The notes under the pieces: model-generated | The model's input: the letters and a program-made list of their open reading frames with translations, nothing else | Database searches by the model: none | What the model was told of the DNA's origin: nothing | Source of the DNA: Lewinellaceae bacterium SD302 | GTDB lineage: Bacteria > Bacteroidota > Bacteroidia > Chitinophagales > Saprospiraceae | Direction of reading: 5' to 3' | Length of the DNA stretch: 64,000 nt | Assembly (NCBI GenBank): GCA_002591745.1 | Contig: PDLQ01000021.1 | Coordinates: 39,054 to 103,053 of the forward strand | Translations under genes and position numbers: made by a program | Shown here: positions 26,866 to 35,116 of the stretch, piece after piece | Position numbering within the stretch: the first letter of the stretch is position 1 | Layout of the letters: every line of letters begins with the position of its first letter

Positions 26866-26958
26866 GGAGAGGATATAAGGAATAAGGACTGATCGCTTGT
26901 TTTCTTATCCGGGTAATTTGATTATTTTAGCTGTGATTTAAACCTATACCCACACACC

Positions 26959-29900
26959 ATGTCATCTAAAACCCTGCTCCTCATCAGGAGCATTATAGCG
27001 TGTACGCTATTCACCATATCTATAACCGGGGTCCGAGCCCAAACGCAGGAAATTCGGATGCCCGTTCCCGTATCAGCTGCGAAAAAGGCTGCAACGGGCC
27101 ACGCCATGCAGAGTGAGGCGGGCCGTGCGATTAACCCGCGAACGTTTCTCGAAGCCGGAGAGCGCTGGGAGGTGCGGCTCAGTCAAAGACAGGAAGTCAT
27201 TCATTCGAAGCCGGTGTCCGAAACCGAGTCGCTGAATTCTCCCGAAGAGAAGCGAAATTTTGCTTTCGAAAGTCATACCTCTTTGCCCGAAAGGGGAGAG
27301 GTAAGGGACCAACAAGTTGGTGAATCCGTACCGCCTGATTTTGAAATCGTTGATGATTTCGTGGGCAACAGCTACAATTTCTGGGCACCGCCCGATAATA
27401 ATATTGCAGTATCCAATAATGGTGACCTGGTGTCCGTCACGAATTCTTCGATCAGGTTTATGGACTCCGACGGAAGCCTCAATCTTGAGTCGGATTTTGC
27501 GGACTATCTGGCCTTCCTGGAATTGCCGGGGGGCTACTTCGATCCCAAGGTGCTATTTGACGCCAGCTCGAATAAATTCATCATGGTGGTGCTCAATGGC
27601 AATAGCCCCGTAAATACAGTAGCAGTCGGGTTTTCCACGACCAGTGACCCAATGGATACGTGGTGGTTCTACACTTTTAGCGGAGCGCCGGATGGCTCGA
27701 ATAACTGGTTCGACTACCCGAGCATTGGTGTTTCTACCAACGACTTTTACGTTTCGGGGAACTTGTTTAATTCCAATGATAACTGGCAGCAAACCATGAT
27801 TTTTCAAATGGATAAATCTGCCGGGCACAACGGGGAGTCCATCGACTGGCTGTATTATCCGATGGTCATGGATGACAATGGATTCCTGGATTTTAATGTC
27901 GTACCCATTAGTGCCAGTTATAACAGCACTTTAGGACCAGGTATTTATCTGGCGAGCACCAATTCCAGTGGAGGAAATTCAGTCAAAATATATTATACAA
28001 CTGATGATGTCTTTAACAATCCGGGACTGGAAGTTTATGATGTCGATATACCGGATTATTACGCTACGGTAGATGGATTGATGAACGGAACGACCCAGAC
28101 GATCAGAACTAACTCAACCAGGCTACTCAACGGGTATTTTGGTGGAAACAAAATTCACTTCGTATTAAATTCGTCGGGTGAGAATGACGATTGGACGCGT
28201 ATCTATTACGGGATCGTCGACGTAACGGACAACTCGGGAATCGGCGCGCGCTTCGGCTTGGAAGGATTTGAGTATGCTTTTCCCAGTATTTTACCGCGGG
28301 GAACCGACCAAAACAATGGACATAGTATCATTGGTTTCGGGCGAACGGGAGAAACTATTTTCCCGGAGTACCGGGTCGTTGCGGTAGACGATAATCTTGA
28401 TTGGTCGGGGTCCCAACTGGTAAGGGCCGGCGAAAATTTTGTGGACTTCAGTTCAAGTAATACAGAACGTTGGGGTGACTACACGGGAATTACCCGCAGG
28501 GAACTGGCAGAACCCGAAATTTACATTGCTGGTAATTACGCCAATTTTAACAAAAGGCTTGTCACCTGGATAGCAAAGATCGGTGGAGAAATTACCGTAC
28601 AGCCTCCGGTAACGAACTTTGTGGCCAACCAAACACTGATCACCGCAGGGGAGGGCGTGAGTTTTACGGATCTTTCTACCAATAGTCCGAATGAGTGGAG
28701 TTGGGTTTTTAACGGGGCAAGCCCGAGTACTTCCAGTCTGGAAAATCCTACGGTGATTTACAGCACGCCGGGTACCTACAACGTAAGCCTTACTACTGCG
28801 AACGCAGGTGGCAGCGACTCAGAAGTAAAATTTGGCTACATCACGGTTATTGAGGAAGGTAGTGCGCCGGTAACTGACTTTGTAGCCAATGCCACCACCG
28901 TAGTGGAAGGCACGGTAGTCAGTTTCACCGATTTATCGGCCAACGAGCCGGACAGCTGGTTATGGAATTTTGCGGGTGGCAGTCCCTCCTTTTCCAACGC
29001 ACAGAACCCGTCGGTAACCTACAACGACCCCGGTGTTTACGGGGTGACGCTGACCACCAGTAATGATTTTGGTAGTGACCAGGAAAGCAAATTCGGCTAC
29101 ATCACGGTGACCGAGGAGGGCAGCGCGCCAGTGACAAACTTCGTAGCCGATGCGACCACCGTAGTGGCCGGTACGCCGATCAACTTCACGGATCTGTCAA
29201 CCAATGAACCGGATACCTGGTCCTGGAATTTTCCGGAGGGTAACCCCACGATTTCCAGCCTGCAGAATCCTTCTGTCGTTTACGATGAACCAGGAGTATA
29301 TGGCGTATTACTGACGGCCAGTAACGAATTTGGTAGTGATACGGAGATAAAAGTTAGCTACATCACAATTACCGAAGCCGGAAGCGCACCGGTAACGGAC
29401 TTCGTAGCCAACGCTACGAACGTAGTAGCAGGCTCGACAGTCATCTTTACGGATTTGTCGGCCAACGAGCCGGATAGCTGGTCGTGGAGTTTTGCGGGTG
29501 GCAGCCCAGCTGCTTCCAGCGCCCAGAATCCGTCGGTGATCTATAATGATCCCGGTGTCTACGGGGTGACGCTGACCACCAGTAATGATTTCGGTAGCGA
29601 CCAGGAAAGTAAATTCGGTTACATCACGGTCACCGAAGCAGGAAGTGCCCCCGAAGTAGATTTCACGGCTGATGTAACTACCATCGAACCGGGGGGAGTT
29701 ATCAATTTTACGGACCTTTCTGCCAACGAGCCTACCGGTTGGGTGTGGTCTTTTCCCGGGGGTGCGCCCAATTTATCGACTCTGCAAAATCCGATTGTCA
29801 CCTACACCAATCCCGGAGTATACACCGTCAGCCTGACGGCCACGAATGATTTTGGGAATGACCTGGTTACCAAGGAGGGTTACATCACGGTCACCGAAGC

Positions 29901-30456
29901 AGGATCCGCCCCGGAAGTCAGCTTTACGGCAGACCAGACGGAGATTGAAGCAGGGAACAGTGTAACGTTTGAAGACCTTAGTACGAATGATCCTACCAGC
30001 CTGACTTGGTCGTTCCCCGGTGGCTTGCCGGCTACTTCCGCCCTGTCAATGCCAATTATTTTATACCCCAATCCCGGAGTCTACGATGTTTCGCTGATTG
30101 CCGCCAATGAATTTGGTAATGGAAGCTTAACGGAAACTGCTTACATTACGGTAGGCGTGACCTCCGTCCGGGAAAGTGACTTTGTCGGCGACTTTGTCTT
30201 GTACCCAAATCCCGTACAAGCCGGTAATGATCTTCACGTCGATTTTACACTGTCCAAACGAACCCTTATCGACTTCTACGTAGTAGACGCTTCCGGGCGG
30301 GTCATAAAACGCTTGATAAGCCATCGGGTGAAGTCGGGGCTCAACGAATTGACGTTCTCATCCAATCACCTTCCCGCTGGAAACTATTTCCTGGTTTTGC
30401 AGGAATCCGGCGTGGCCAATCACCTGATCAGTGAAGCATTTACCGTACGGCATTAG
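26959..30456 (+). CDS. Secreted protein with six PKD domains and T9SS tail (paralogue B)
   Basis: 1165 residues. Signal peptide to GVRAQ, then the same ~430-residue propeller-like region as the 20870-23545 product (PPDNNIAVSN, SIRFMDSDG, YFDPKVLFD, GFSTTSDPMD, ERWGDYTGITR). Six PKD domains of ~86 residues follow (APVTDFVANATTVV-type starts, W-x-W-x-F-x-G-G cores, GYITVTE ends), then a sorting domain (FVLYPNPVQAGN). PKD domains 2 and 4 are nearly identical at DNA level. The stop overlaps the start of a small lipoprotein gene by 26 bp. Function: probably surface binding; no enzyme motif is seen. Confidence 0.88.
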   Translation: MSSKTLLLIRSIIACTLFTISITGVRAQTQEIRMPVPVSAAKKAATGHAMQSEAGRAINPRTFLEAGERWEVRLSQRQEVIHSKPVSETESLNSPEEKRNFAFESHTSLPERGEVRDQQVGESVPPDFEIVDDFVGNSYNFWAPPDNNIAVSNNGDLVSVTNSSIRFMDSDGSLNLESDFADYLAFLELPGGYFDPKVLFDASSNKFIMVVLNGNSPVNTVAVGFSTTSDPMDTWWFYTFSGAPDGSNNWFDYPSIGVSTNDFYVSGNLFNSNDNWQQTMIFQMDKSAGHNGESIDWLYYPMVMDDNGFLDFNVVPISASYNSTLGPGIYLASTNSSGGNSVKIYYTTDDVFNNPGLEVYDVDIPDYYATVDGLMNGTTQTIRTNSTRLLNGYFGGNKIHFVLNSSGENDDWTRIYYGIVDVTDNSGIGARFGLEGFEYAFPSILPRGTDQNNGHSIIGFGRTGETIFPEYRVVAVDDNLDWSGSQLVRAGENFVDFSSSNTERWGDYTGITRRELAEPEIYIAGNYANFNKRLVTWIAKIGGEITVQPPVTNFVANQTLITAGEGVSFTDLSTNSPNEWSWVFNGASPSTSSLENPTVIYSTPGTYNVSLTTANAGGSDSEVKFGYITVIEEGSAPVTDFVANATTVVEGTVVSFTDLSANEPDSWLWNFAGGSPSFSNAQNPSVTYNDPGVYGVTLTTSNDFGSDQESKFGYITVTEEGSAPVTNFVADATTVVAGTPINFTDLSTNEPDTWSWNFPEGNPTISSLQNPSVVYDEPGVYGVLLTASNEFGSDTEIKVSYITITEAGSAPVTDFVANATNVVAGSTVIFTDLSANEPDSWSWSFAGGSPAASSAQNPSVIYNDPGVYGVTLTTSNDFGSDQESKFGYITVTEAGSAPEVDFTADVTTIEPGGVINFTDLSANEPTGWVWSFPGGAPNLSTLQNPIVTYTNPGVYTVSLTATNDFGNDLVTKEGYITVTEAGSAPEVSFTADQTEIEAGNSVTFEDLSTNDPTSLTWSFPGGLPATSALSMPIILYPNPGVYDVSLIAANEFGNGSLTETAYITVGVTSVRESDFVGDFVLYPNPVQAGNDLHVDFTLSKRTLIDFYVVDASGRVIKRLISHRVKSGLNELTFSSNHLPAGNYFLVLQESGVANHLISEAFTVRH
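28610..30150 (+). repeat. Six tandem PKD-encoding units of ~258 bp
   Basis: Each unit begins near GCGCCGGTAACTGACTTYGT and ends at GGCTACATCACGGT. Units 2 (from ~28864) and 4 (from ~29388) share long near-identical stretches in their second halves while units 1, 3, 5 and 6 have drifted, which suggests recent conversion or duplication of one unit. Confidence 0.85.
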
Positions 30457-30694
30457 CGTAATACTACTACTGGGCATCCTGGGGTGTGAGTCTTCAAAAC
30501 AAGGGGTGGGGGTGAGGACGTCAGACTCCGGTCATTCGGTACGGGTAGATACGATTGTCTCCGGTCGGGGTAATGACAGTTTGCGTACGGAAGCTCCAGT
30601 TCCGGGAACGCCGCCCGGCGGTATGGATGAAGCCGAAAAAGCCAGACGGGTGGAAGCGAAACGGAAAAGAAAGCCCGATGGTGGCGGGTTTTAG
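30431..30694 (+). CDS. Small putative lipoprotein overlapping the PKD gene
   Basis: 87 residues from a GTG at 30431, inside the last codons of the preceding gene in another frame (26-bp overlap). The start gives a textbook lipoprotein signal: MKHLPYGISVILLLGILGC with the lipobox Cys at residue 19. The mature part is short, polar and charged (SDSGHSVRVDT, PPGGMDEAEKARRVEAKRKRK) and I recognise no domain. The overlap implies translational coupling with the secreted PKD protein, so it could assist its export or surface location (inference). No alternative ATG start exists. Confidence 0.55.
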   Translation: MKHLPYGISVILLLGILGCESSKQGVGVRTSDSGHSVRVDTIVSGRGNDSLRTEAPVPGTPPGGMDEAEKARRVEAKRKRKPDGGGF

Positions 30695-30704
30695 GTCCCC
30701 GTGC

Positions 30705-31226
30705 CTAATTCCCAATGCCTCTAAGCCTTTCCACAACCTTTAAGGCCGCCGGGCAGATCAAGGTGTTTTTAAAGGTCAGACTCAGAATTTGGTGAAAATT
30801 CTTACGGTCGGTGTGGGGGTATTCGCGGCAAGCTTTGGGTCGGGCTGCGTAGACGGAACAGTAATTGTCTGCACCGAGGAAAGGGCAGGGTGCGGAATTC
30901 ATTACGTAATCGCCCTCAGTATCCAATAGCATGTATTTCTCGACGAGCTCGGCCGGTCGGATGCGTAGGTGTCTGGCCAGGCGATCAATGTCCACGTCGC
31001 GTACGATGGGGCTGGTGGTGCGACAACAATTGGCGCAGCTAAGGCAGTCGATTGCTTCGAACACTTCATCGTGCAATTCGGCAACGGTAGCATCCAGGTT
31101 TTTGGGTGGCCGCCTTTTCAACTTCCCCAGAAAGCGTTTGTTAGCTTTGCGCTCGTTTTGGGCCCGCTCCAGTTCTTTTTGCAATTCCATAATTAGGGGC
31201 AAAGATACGGGAGCGCGCTTTTTCAA
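30705..31226 (-). CDS. YkgJ-family cysteine-cluster protein
   Basis: 173 residues. The motif CLSCANCCR (Cys spaced x2-x2-0), then CPFLGADNYCSVYAARPKACREYP, is the signature of the YkgJ/Fe-S or zinc cluster family. The first ~45 residues are basic and helical. The family is thought to bind a metal cluster; its reaction is not known. It is divergent from the gene at 31297 with only 70 bp between starts, which holds an AAAGTAGCA copy. A later start at residue 13 is also possible. Confidence 0.85.
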   Translation of the reverse strand: MKKRAPVSLPLIMELQKELERAQNERKANKRFLGKLKRRPPKNLDATVAELHDEVFEAIDCLSCANCCRTTSPIVRDVDIDRLARHLRIRPAELVEKYMLLDTEGDYVMNSAPCPFLGADNYCSVYAARPKACREYPHTDRKNFHQILSLTFKNTLICPAALKVVERLRGIGN

Positions 31227-31271
31227 ACTTGCTGTCCCGGGCTTGGTCGTAGACTGACTGGATCGGAGTAT

Positions 31272-31295
31272 TTTTTGGCTTCAAAGTAGCAGTGT
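31272..31295 (+). repeat. Dispersed AAAGTAGCA repeat adjacent to a start codon
   Basis: Core at 31283-31291 (ATTTTTTGGCTTC, core, GTGT). It ends 5 bp before the ATG at 31297, so it occupies the place of a ribosome-binding site or the leader. Confidence 0.85.
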
Positions 31296-31296
31296 A

Positions 31297-31662
31297 ATGG
31301 AAAATTGGGAGCTTGATTTTGCCTTCAACCGGGCCAGGCATATTGTACAGGAACGCTTCAACCGGCCTCACCTGCCGGACATGAACGCCATGCTGTTTCT
31401 GATCGGCCTGCAGGAATTGGGGCGCTGGAAAGAGAACTTCACCAAAGAAGAAAAGCAGGATCTGATGCACATTGCCGTTTGCCGCTTGCTGGCTTATGAC
31501 GGCCACTACGAATTTGCCGGACGCGACGCCGATGGATGGCCCCACTACGAACTCAAAAGCAAACTCCCCAAGATCGATCTGGCGAATCAGGAGAAGTTGC
31601 TGAAAGAAAAGATCATCCAGTATTTTGAAGAACTGGAAAGCGAGGAAGGAGCTTTAGACTAA
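31297..31662 (+). CDS. Conserved-looking hypothetical protein
   Basis: 121 residues, soluble, mostly helical (RARHIVQERFNRPHLPDMNAMLFLIGLQELGR; KEEKQDLMHIAVCRLLA; NQEKLLKEKIIQYFEELESEEGA). It includes a WPHYELKSKLP segment. I believe proteins like this are widespread in Bacteroidota, but no function is known to me. The ATG is directly preceded by a dispersed-repeat copy rather than by a Shine-Dalgarno sequence. Confidence 0.75.
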   Translation: MENWELDFAFNRARHIVQERFNRPHLPDMNAMLFLIGLQELGRWKENFTKEEKQDLMHIAVCRLLAYDGHYEFAGRDADGWPHYELKSKLPKIDLANQEKLLKEKIIQYFEELESEEGALD

Positions 31663-31750
31663 TGGGGAGATGAGGCGGGACTCAGGAGAGCAGTATTTTC
31701 TTTCTTGACACTTCAATCCTTCAACCCTCAATCCTTCAGCCCTGGTATAG

Positions 31751-31758
31751 TATATTTG
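31751..31758 (+). promoter_or_regulatory. Putative -7 promoter element (TATATTTG)
   Basis: Exact TAnnTTTG match 19 bp before the ATG of the first cyclophilin gene at 31778. Upstream there is a short direct repeat (TCAATCCTTCA twice). Confidence 0.5.
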
Positions 31759-31777
31759 CGCAACAAGTAACCTAATC

Positions 31778-32416
31778 ATGCGCAAGACACTATTGGCCCT
31801 GCTGCCGCTACTCTTCTTTTTGACCTCCTGTGATACCGACCCCAATACCTACGCCCTGATCGAAACGGATATGGGCAACATCAAGGTGATGCTCTACCCG
31901 GAGACACCCCGCCACACCGAAAATTTTGTCAAACTGGCCAACGAAGGTTACTTCGACGGGACCTTGTTTCACCGGATCATCTCCAACTTTATGATTCAGG
32001 GAGGAGACCCGGATAGCAAGACCGCTGGTCCCGGCCAGCGCCTGGGTGGTGGTGGCCCTGGTTATACCATCCCGCACGAGATCGGTGCTCCCCACATAGC
32101 CGGTGCCCTGGCTGCGGCACGTACCAATAACCCTGAAAAGGCCAGTAGTGGTAGCCAGTTCTACATCGTCACCGGAATTCAGCAGGTAGACAGTGCCCTG
32201 GACCAAATAGAACGGAGAAAGAACTTCAAGTACAACGAAACCCAGCGCCAACTCTATAAGGAGAAAGGCGGCCGCCCTGACCTGGACGGTGAGTACACGG
32301 TCTTCGGGGAAGTGATCGAAGGGATGGACGTAGTCATGAAAATTGCCACCGCTGAAAAAGATCCGGCTGACCGACCCGTGCAAGACATCTCCATGAAAGT
32401 GAGTATTGTCGATTAA
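31778..32416 (+). CDS. Cyclophilin-type peptidyl-prolyl isomerase, lipoprotein
   Basis: 212 residues with a lipoprotein signal (LLPLLFFLTSC). The cyclophilin core is clear: ALIETDMGNIKVMLYPETPRHTENFVKLA, FHRIISNFMIQGGDP, GTIPHEI-like YTIPHEI, and SGSQFYIV. It should speed proline isomerisation during folding of exported proteins in the periplasm. An insertion after QFYIVTG (about 30 residues, charged) is seen in both cyclophilins here. It is first in a likely three-gene operon with the PKD-cyclophilin (35 bp later) and polyphosphate glucokinase. Confidence 0.93.
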   Translation: MRKTLLALLPLLFFLTSCDTDPNTYALIETDMGNIKVMLYPETPRHTENFVKLANEGYFDGTLFHRIISNFMIQGGDPDSKTAGPGQRLGGGGPGYTIPHEIGAPHIAGALAAARTNNPEKASSGSQFYIVTGIQQVDSALDQIERRKNFKYNETQRQLYKEKGGRPDLDGEYTVFGEVIEGMDVVMKIATAEKDPADRPVQDISMKVSIVD

Positions 32417-32451
32417 TAACGGCCCTTTCTCCCAAACGAATAAGACTTAAT

Positions 32452-33333
32452 ATGAAACAACTGATCATTTTCGGCAGCTGCCTGCTGCTCGTAATTTTGA
32501 CGGGCTGTAGCGGCCCCAAAGCGATCTTTGAATCGCCCACCCGGGTACAAGCTTTCGAGTACGTTGATTTTACCAACGCCTCCCAGAACGCCGTGGCCTA
32601 CGAGTGGAATTTTGGCGACGGTAGCAGTAGTACCGAAGCCAATCCTAAACACCGGTTTTACCAAAGTGGCACCTACAGCGTCTCTCTGATCGCTACGGAT
32701 GCCAAGGGGAAATCCAAAACTACCTCATCCATCGTGGAAGTTACCTCCCCAAAACGCTGTCTCGTACGCATCGAGACCCCGGAAGGCGAAATGATCGCCC
32801 AGCTATCCGACGCTACACCCCAACACCAGGACAACTTCGTGAAACTGGTGGAGCAAAACTATTACGATGGTTTGCTCTTTCACCGGGTCATCAACAACTT
32901 CATGATCCAGGGCGGAGATCCGAAGAGTAAGGAGGCACCCAAAGGACAAGCGCTGGGTAGCGGCGGCCCCGGCTATACGATTCCGGCTGAATTCGTCGAT
33001 TCTCTGGCCCACGTCAAAGGCGCTTTGGCGGCGGCGCGGACCAACAACCCACAAAAAGCGAGTAGCGGTAGCCAGTTTTACATCGTTGACGGCCGGCCGG
33101 TCTCAGAAGCGGAGTTGAACCAGCAGGAAGCCAAGAGCAATTTCCGCTATCCTTCCGCCGTGCGTGAGCAATACCTGGAAATGGGTGGCACGCCTTTCCT
33201 GGACCAGGGCTACACCGTATTCGGCCGGATCATTGAGGGCCTGGACGTGATTGATAAGATCTCCAAGACCGCCACCGGCCCGGGCGATCGCCCCGAAGAT
33301 GATGTGTGGATGAAGATCAGCTTAATTCGATAG
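32452..33333 (+). CDS. PKD-domain/cyclophilin fusion lipoprotein
   Basis: 293 residues. Lipoprotein signal ending in VILTGC, then one PKD domain at ~25-100 (YVDFTNASQNAVAYEWNFGDGSSSTEANPKHRFYQSGTYSVSL), then a full cyclophilin domain (VRIETPEGEMIAQLSD, LFHRVINNFMIQGGDP, GSQFYIVDG). The cyclophilin half is a paralogue of the preceding gene product. The PKD domain may position the isomerase near surface or T9SS cargo proteins, many of which carry PKD domains (inference). The next gene starts 3 bp after the stop. Confidence 0.92.
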   Translation: MKQLIIFGSCLLLVILTGCSGPKAIFESPTRVQAFEYVDFTNASQNAVAYEWNFGDGSSSTEANPKHRFYQSGTYSVSLIATDAKGKSKTTSSIVEVTSPKRCLVRIETPEGEMIAQLSDATPQHQDNFVKLVEQNYYDGLLFHRVINNFMIQGGDPKSKEAPKGQALGSGGPGYTIPAEFVDSLAHVKGALAAARTNNPQKASSGSQFYIVDGRPVSEAELNQQEAKSNFRYPSAVREQYLEMGGTPFLDQGYTVFGRIIEGLDVIDKISKTATGPGDRPEDDVWMKISLIR

Positions 33334-33336
33334 ATC

Positions 33337-34107
33337 ATGGGCAAAGCACAGCATATCCTGGGCGTCGACGTAGGCGGCTCTGGCATCAAGGGAGGGATTG
33401 TGGACGTGAAGACGGGTGAGTTGATCACCGAACGTCATCGCATCGACACGCCTAAACCCGCCACGCCAAAAGCAGTGGCTAAAACTTTCAAGCAGCTGGT
33501 TGATCACTTCAACTACAAAGGACCAATTGGCGTTGGCTTTCCTGCGATTGTTCGTCGGGGAACAGCCCTCTCAGCCGCTAATATTTCGAAGGCCTGGGTC
33601 GGAACCAGCATTGTCGATGCCTTTGGAAAAATCACCGGGCAACCCGTCTTCGCACTCAACGACGCCGACGCGGCCGGATTCGCCGCCATGCAGTTCGGCG
33701 CGGGTAAGGAGTACCATGATAAGGTCGTCCTAATGCTTACCCTGGGTACGGGGATAGGCAGTGGCCTCTTCGTTGAAGGAGAATTGGTGCCCAACACTGA
33801 ACTCGGCCACGTTTACCTGAAAAATCATAAGGTAGTCGCCGAAAAATTCGTCTCTAACTATCAGCGAAAGGCCAACGGTTGGCCCTGGCCGAAATTCGGT
33901 AAGCGCCTGAACAGCTATCTGCAACACGTAGATATGCTGTTTTCTCCCGATCTGATTTTGATCGGTGGCGGAGCAAGCAAGAACTTTGTACGCTTCGCTC
34001 CCTACCTCGAACTGGAGACGGAGGTACGCCCGGCAGATCTGGGAAATAATGCGGGGACAATCGGTGCGGCCTACTACGCTTACCGGCGGTCCACTACGAT
34101 CAGTTAG
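33337..34107 (+). CDS. ppgK: Polyphosphate glucokinase (ROK family)
   Basis: 256 residues, the usual size. Motifs: LGVDVGGSGIKGGIVD (phosphate 1), GPIGVGFPAIV, LNDADAAGFA (catalytic Asp), LTLGTGIGSGLF (phosphate 2), NTELGH and LILIGGGASKNF. It phosphorylates glucose using polyphosphate and/or ATP in the cytoplasm. The ROK-type zinc-binding Cys cluster is absent, as in other polyphosphate glucokinases. It is tightly packed (3 bp) behind a periplasmic folding factor, an odd functional pairing, but transcription coupling seems certain. Confidence 0.9.
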   Translation: MGKAQHILGVDVGGSGIKGGIVDVKTGELITERHRIDTPKPATPKAVAKTFKQLVDHFNYKGPIGVGFPAIVRRGTALSAANISKAWVGTSIVDAFGKITGQPVFALNDADAAGFAAMQFGAGKEYHDKVVLMLTLGTGIGSGLFVEGELVPNTELGHVYLKNHKVVAEKFVSNYQRKANGWPWPKFGKRLNSYLQHVDMLFSPDLILIGGGASKNFVRFAPYLELETEVRPADLGNNAGTIGAAYYAYRRSTTIS

Positions 34108-34213
34108 CCCGGATTGTGAACATTTCGAGTTGAGGGAAGGTAATATAACTGGTTGGTGGTTAGACTAATGCGTCCTTCCGCTGGCTGTTTTATTAATCTA
34201 AAATTACTATATT

Positions 34214-34687
34214 ATGAGAGCCTGGACCAGCTTCCGCGGCATCACCCCCTCTTCCGTCCGCGAACGTTATTCCGACGATCCTTTTTCCTACAATCGCCGC
34301 CGCCTGTTCGGTGACCAAACGATCTCTGGTAGCGATTTAACCATACCAAGCGCCAACATCAGTCAAACTACCCAGGATACTAAATCCGGTTACCTGATCG
34401 AATTGGCCGTGCCCGGATACGAGAAGGGCGATTTCGAAATTAACCTTGACGGCGACATCCTGACCATCAGCGCAGAAGAGTGTTCCAACCGCCGCCAGGA
34501 GGATGACAATAATAAGTACAGCAATCAGGAATACAATTATCACGTATTCAATCGCAGTTTCCGCTTACCCGAAGATGTGGATGAAGATGCGATCGTAGCC
34601 ACTTACCGCAATGGTATTCTGGGCGTATTCGTACCGGTAGCAGAGCCGGAAGAAGCACCGGCACCAAGACGGATTTCCGTGAGCTAA
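34214..34687 (+). CDS. Small heat-shock protein, Hsp20/alpha-crystallin family
   Basis: 157 residues. After a ~45-residue variable N-terminus, the alpha-crystallin domain is visible: YLIELAVPGYEKGDFEINLDGDILTISAEE, NYHVFNRSFRLPEDVDEDAIVATYRNGILGVFVP. The A-x-x-x-n-G-v-L motif appears as ATYRNGILGV. A short Pro/Glu-rich tail ends in RRISVS, a degenerate I-x-I/V motif. It should act as an ATP-independent holdase. A short inverted repeat (ACACCCTTT/AAAGGGTGT) lies downstream around 34715-34780. Confidence 0.93.
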   Translation: MRAWTSFRGITPSSVRERYSDDPFSYNRRRLFGDQTISGSDLTIPSANISQTTQDTKSGYLIELAVPGYEKGDFEINLDGDILTISAEECSNRRQEDDNNKYSNQEYNYHVFNRSFRLPEDVDEDAIVATYRNGILGVFVPVAEPEEAPAPRRISVS

Positions 34688-34848
34688 TAGACTGGCAAAA
34701 CAGTCAAATTCTATACACCCTTTTTTCTGGGGCAGTGGTGAATGTCAAAATTTAATCATTGGACCAGAGGAAAGGGTGTTCTATTTGCGGGATGGCTTAG
34801 CTTTAAGGTCCATTCTCTCCTTTCAGTCAAAACATAGATTTACATTCA

Positions 34849-35115
34849 ATGCAAACCGCCGTCGATATTTCCTACTATCCCCTCACCGAGGATTACGAAC
34901 CGCCCATCATCAGTTTTATCAAAAACCTGAAAAAGCATCCTGGACTGAAGGTGGCTACGAATCAACTGACCACCCAGGTGAGTGGAGAATACGACACAGT
35001 CATGGCGGCGGTTCAGAAAGAAATGAAAAGGAGCCTCACCGAAGGACCAAAGGCTTCCTTCGTACTAAAAGTACTGAACGTTGAGATTGAACCCGGGGAG
35101 GAAGTGGTGCTGTAG
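34849..35115 (+). CDS. Thiamine-binding/YkoF-like (MTH1187 family) small protein
   Basis: 88 residues: VDISYYPLTEDYEPPIISFIKNLKKHPGLKVATNQLTTQVSGEYDTVMAAVQKEM... matches the single-domain MTH1187/YqgV-like ferredoxin fold, which binds thiamine-like ligands or assembles as tetramers. No signal peptide. A TAGATTTA box at 34835-34842 lies only 7 bp before the ATG, which would give a nearly leaderless transcript. It converges with the ABM-AroB gene, whose stop is 2 bp after this one's. Confidence 0.75.
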   Translation: MQTAVDISYYPLTEDYEPPIISFIKNLKKHPGLKVATNQLTTQVSGEYDTVMAAVQKEMKRSLTEGPKASFVLKVLNVEIEPGEEVVL

Positions 35116-35116
35116 A

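Noticed and set aside
28610..30150. CRISPR-like periodicity
   Set aside because: The ~258-bp period encodes PKD domains in one continuous reading frame; units are far too long for CRISPR repeats.
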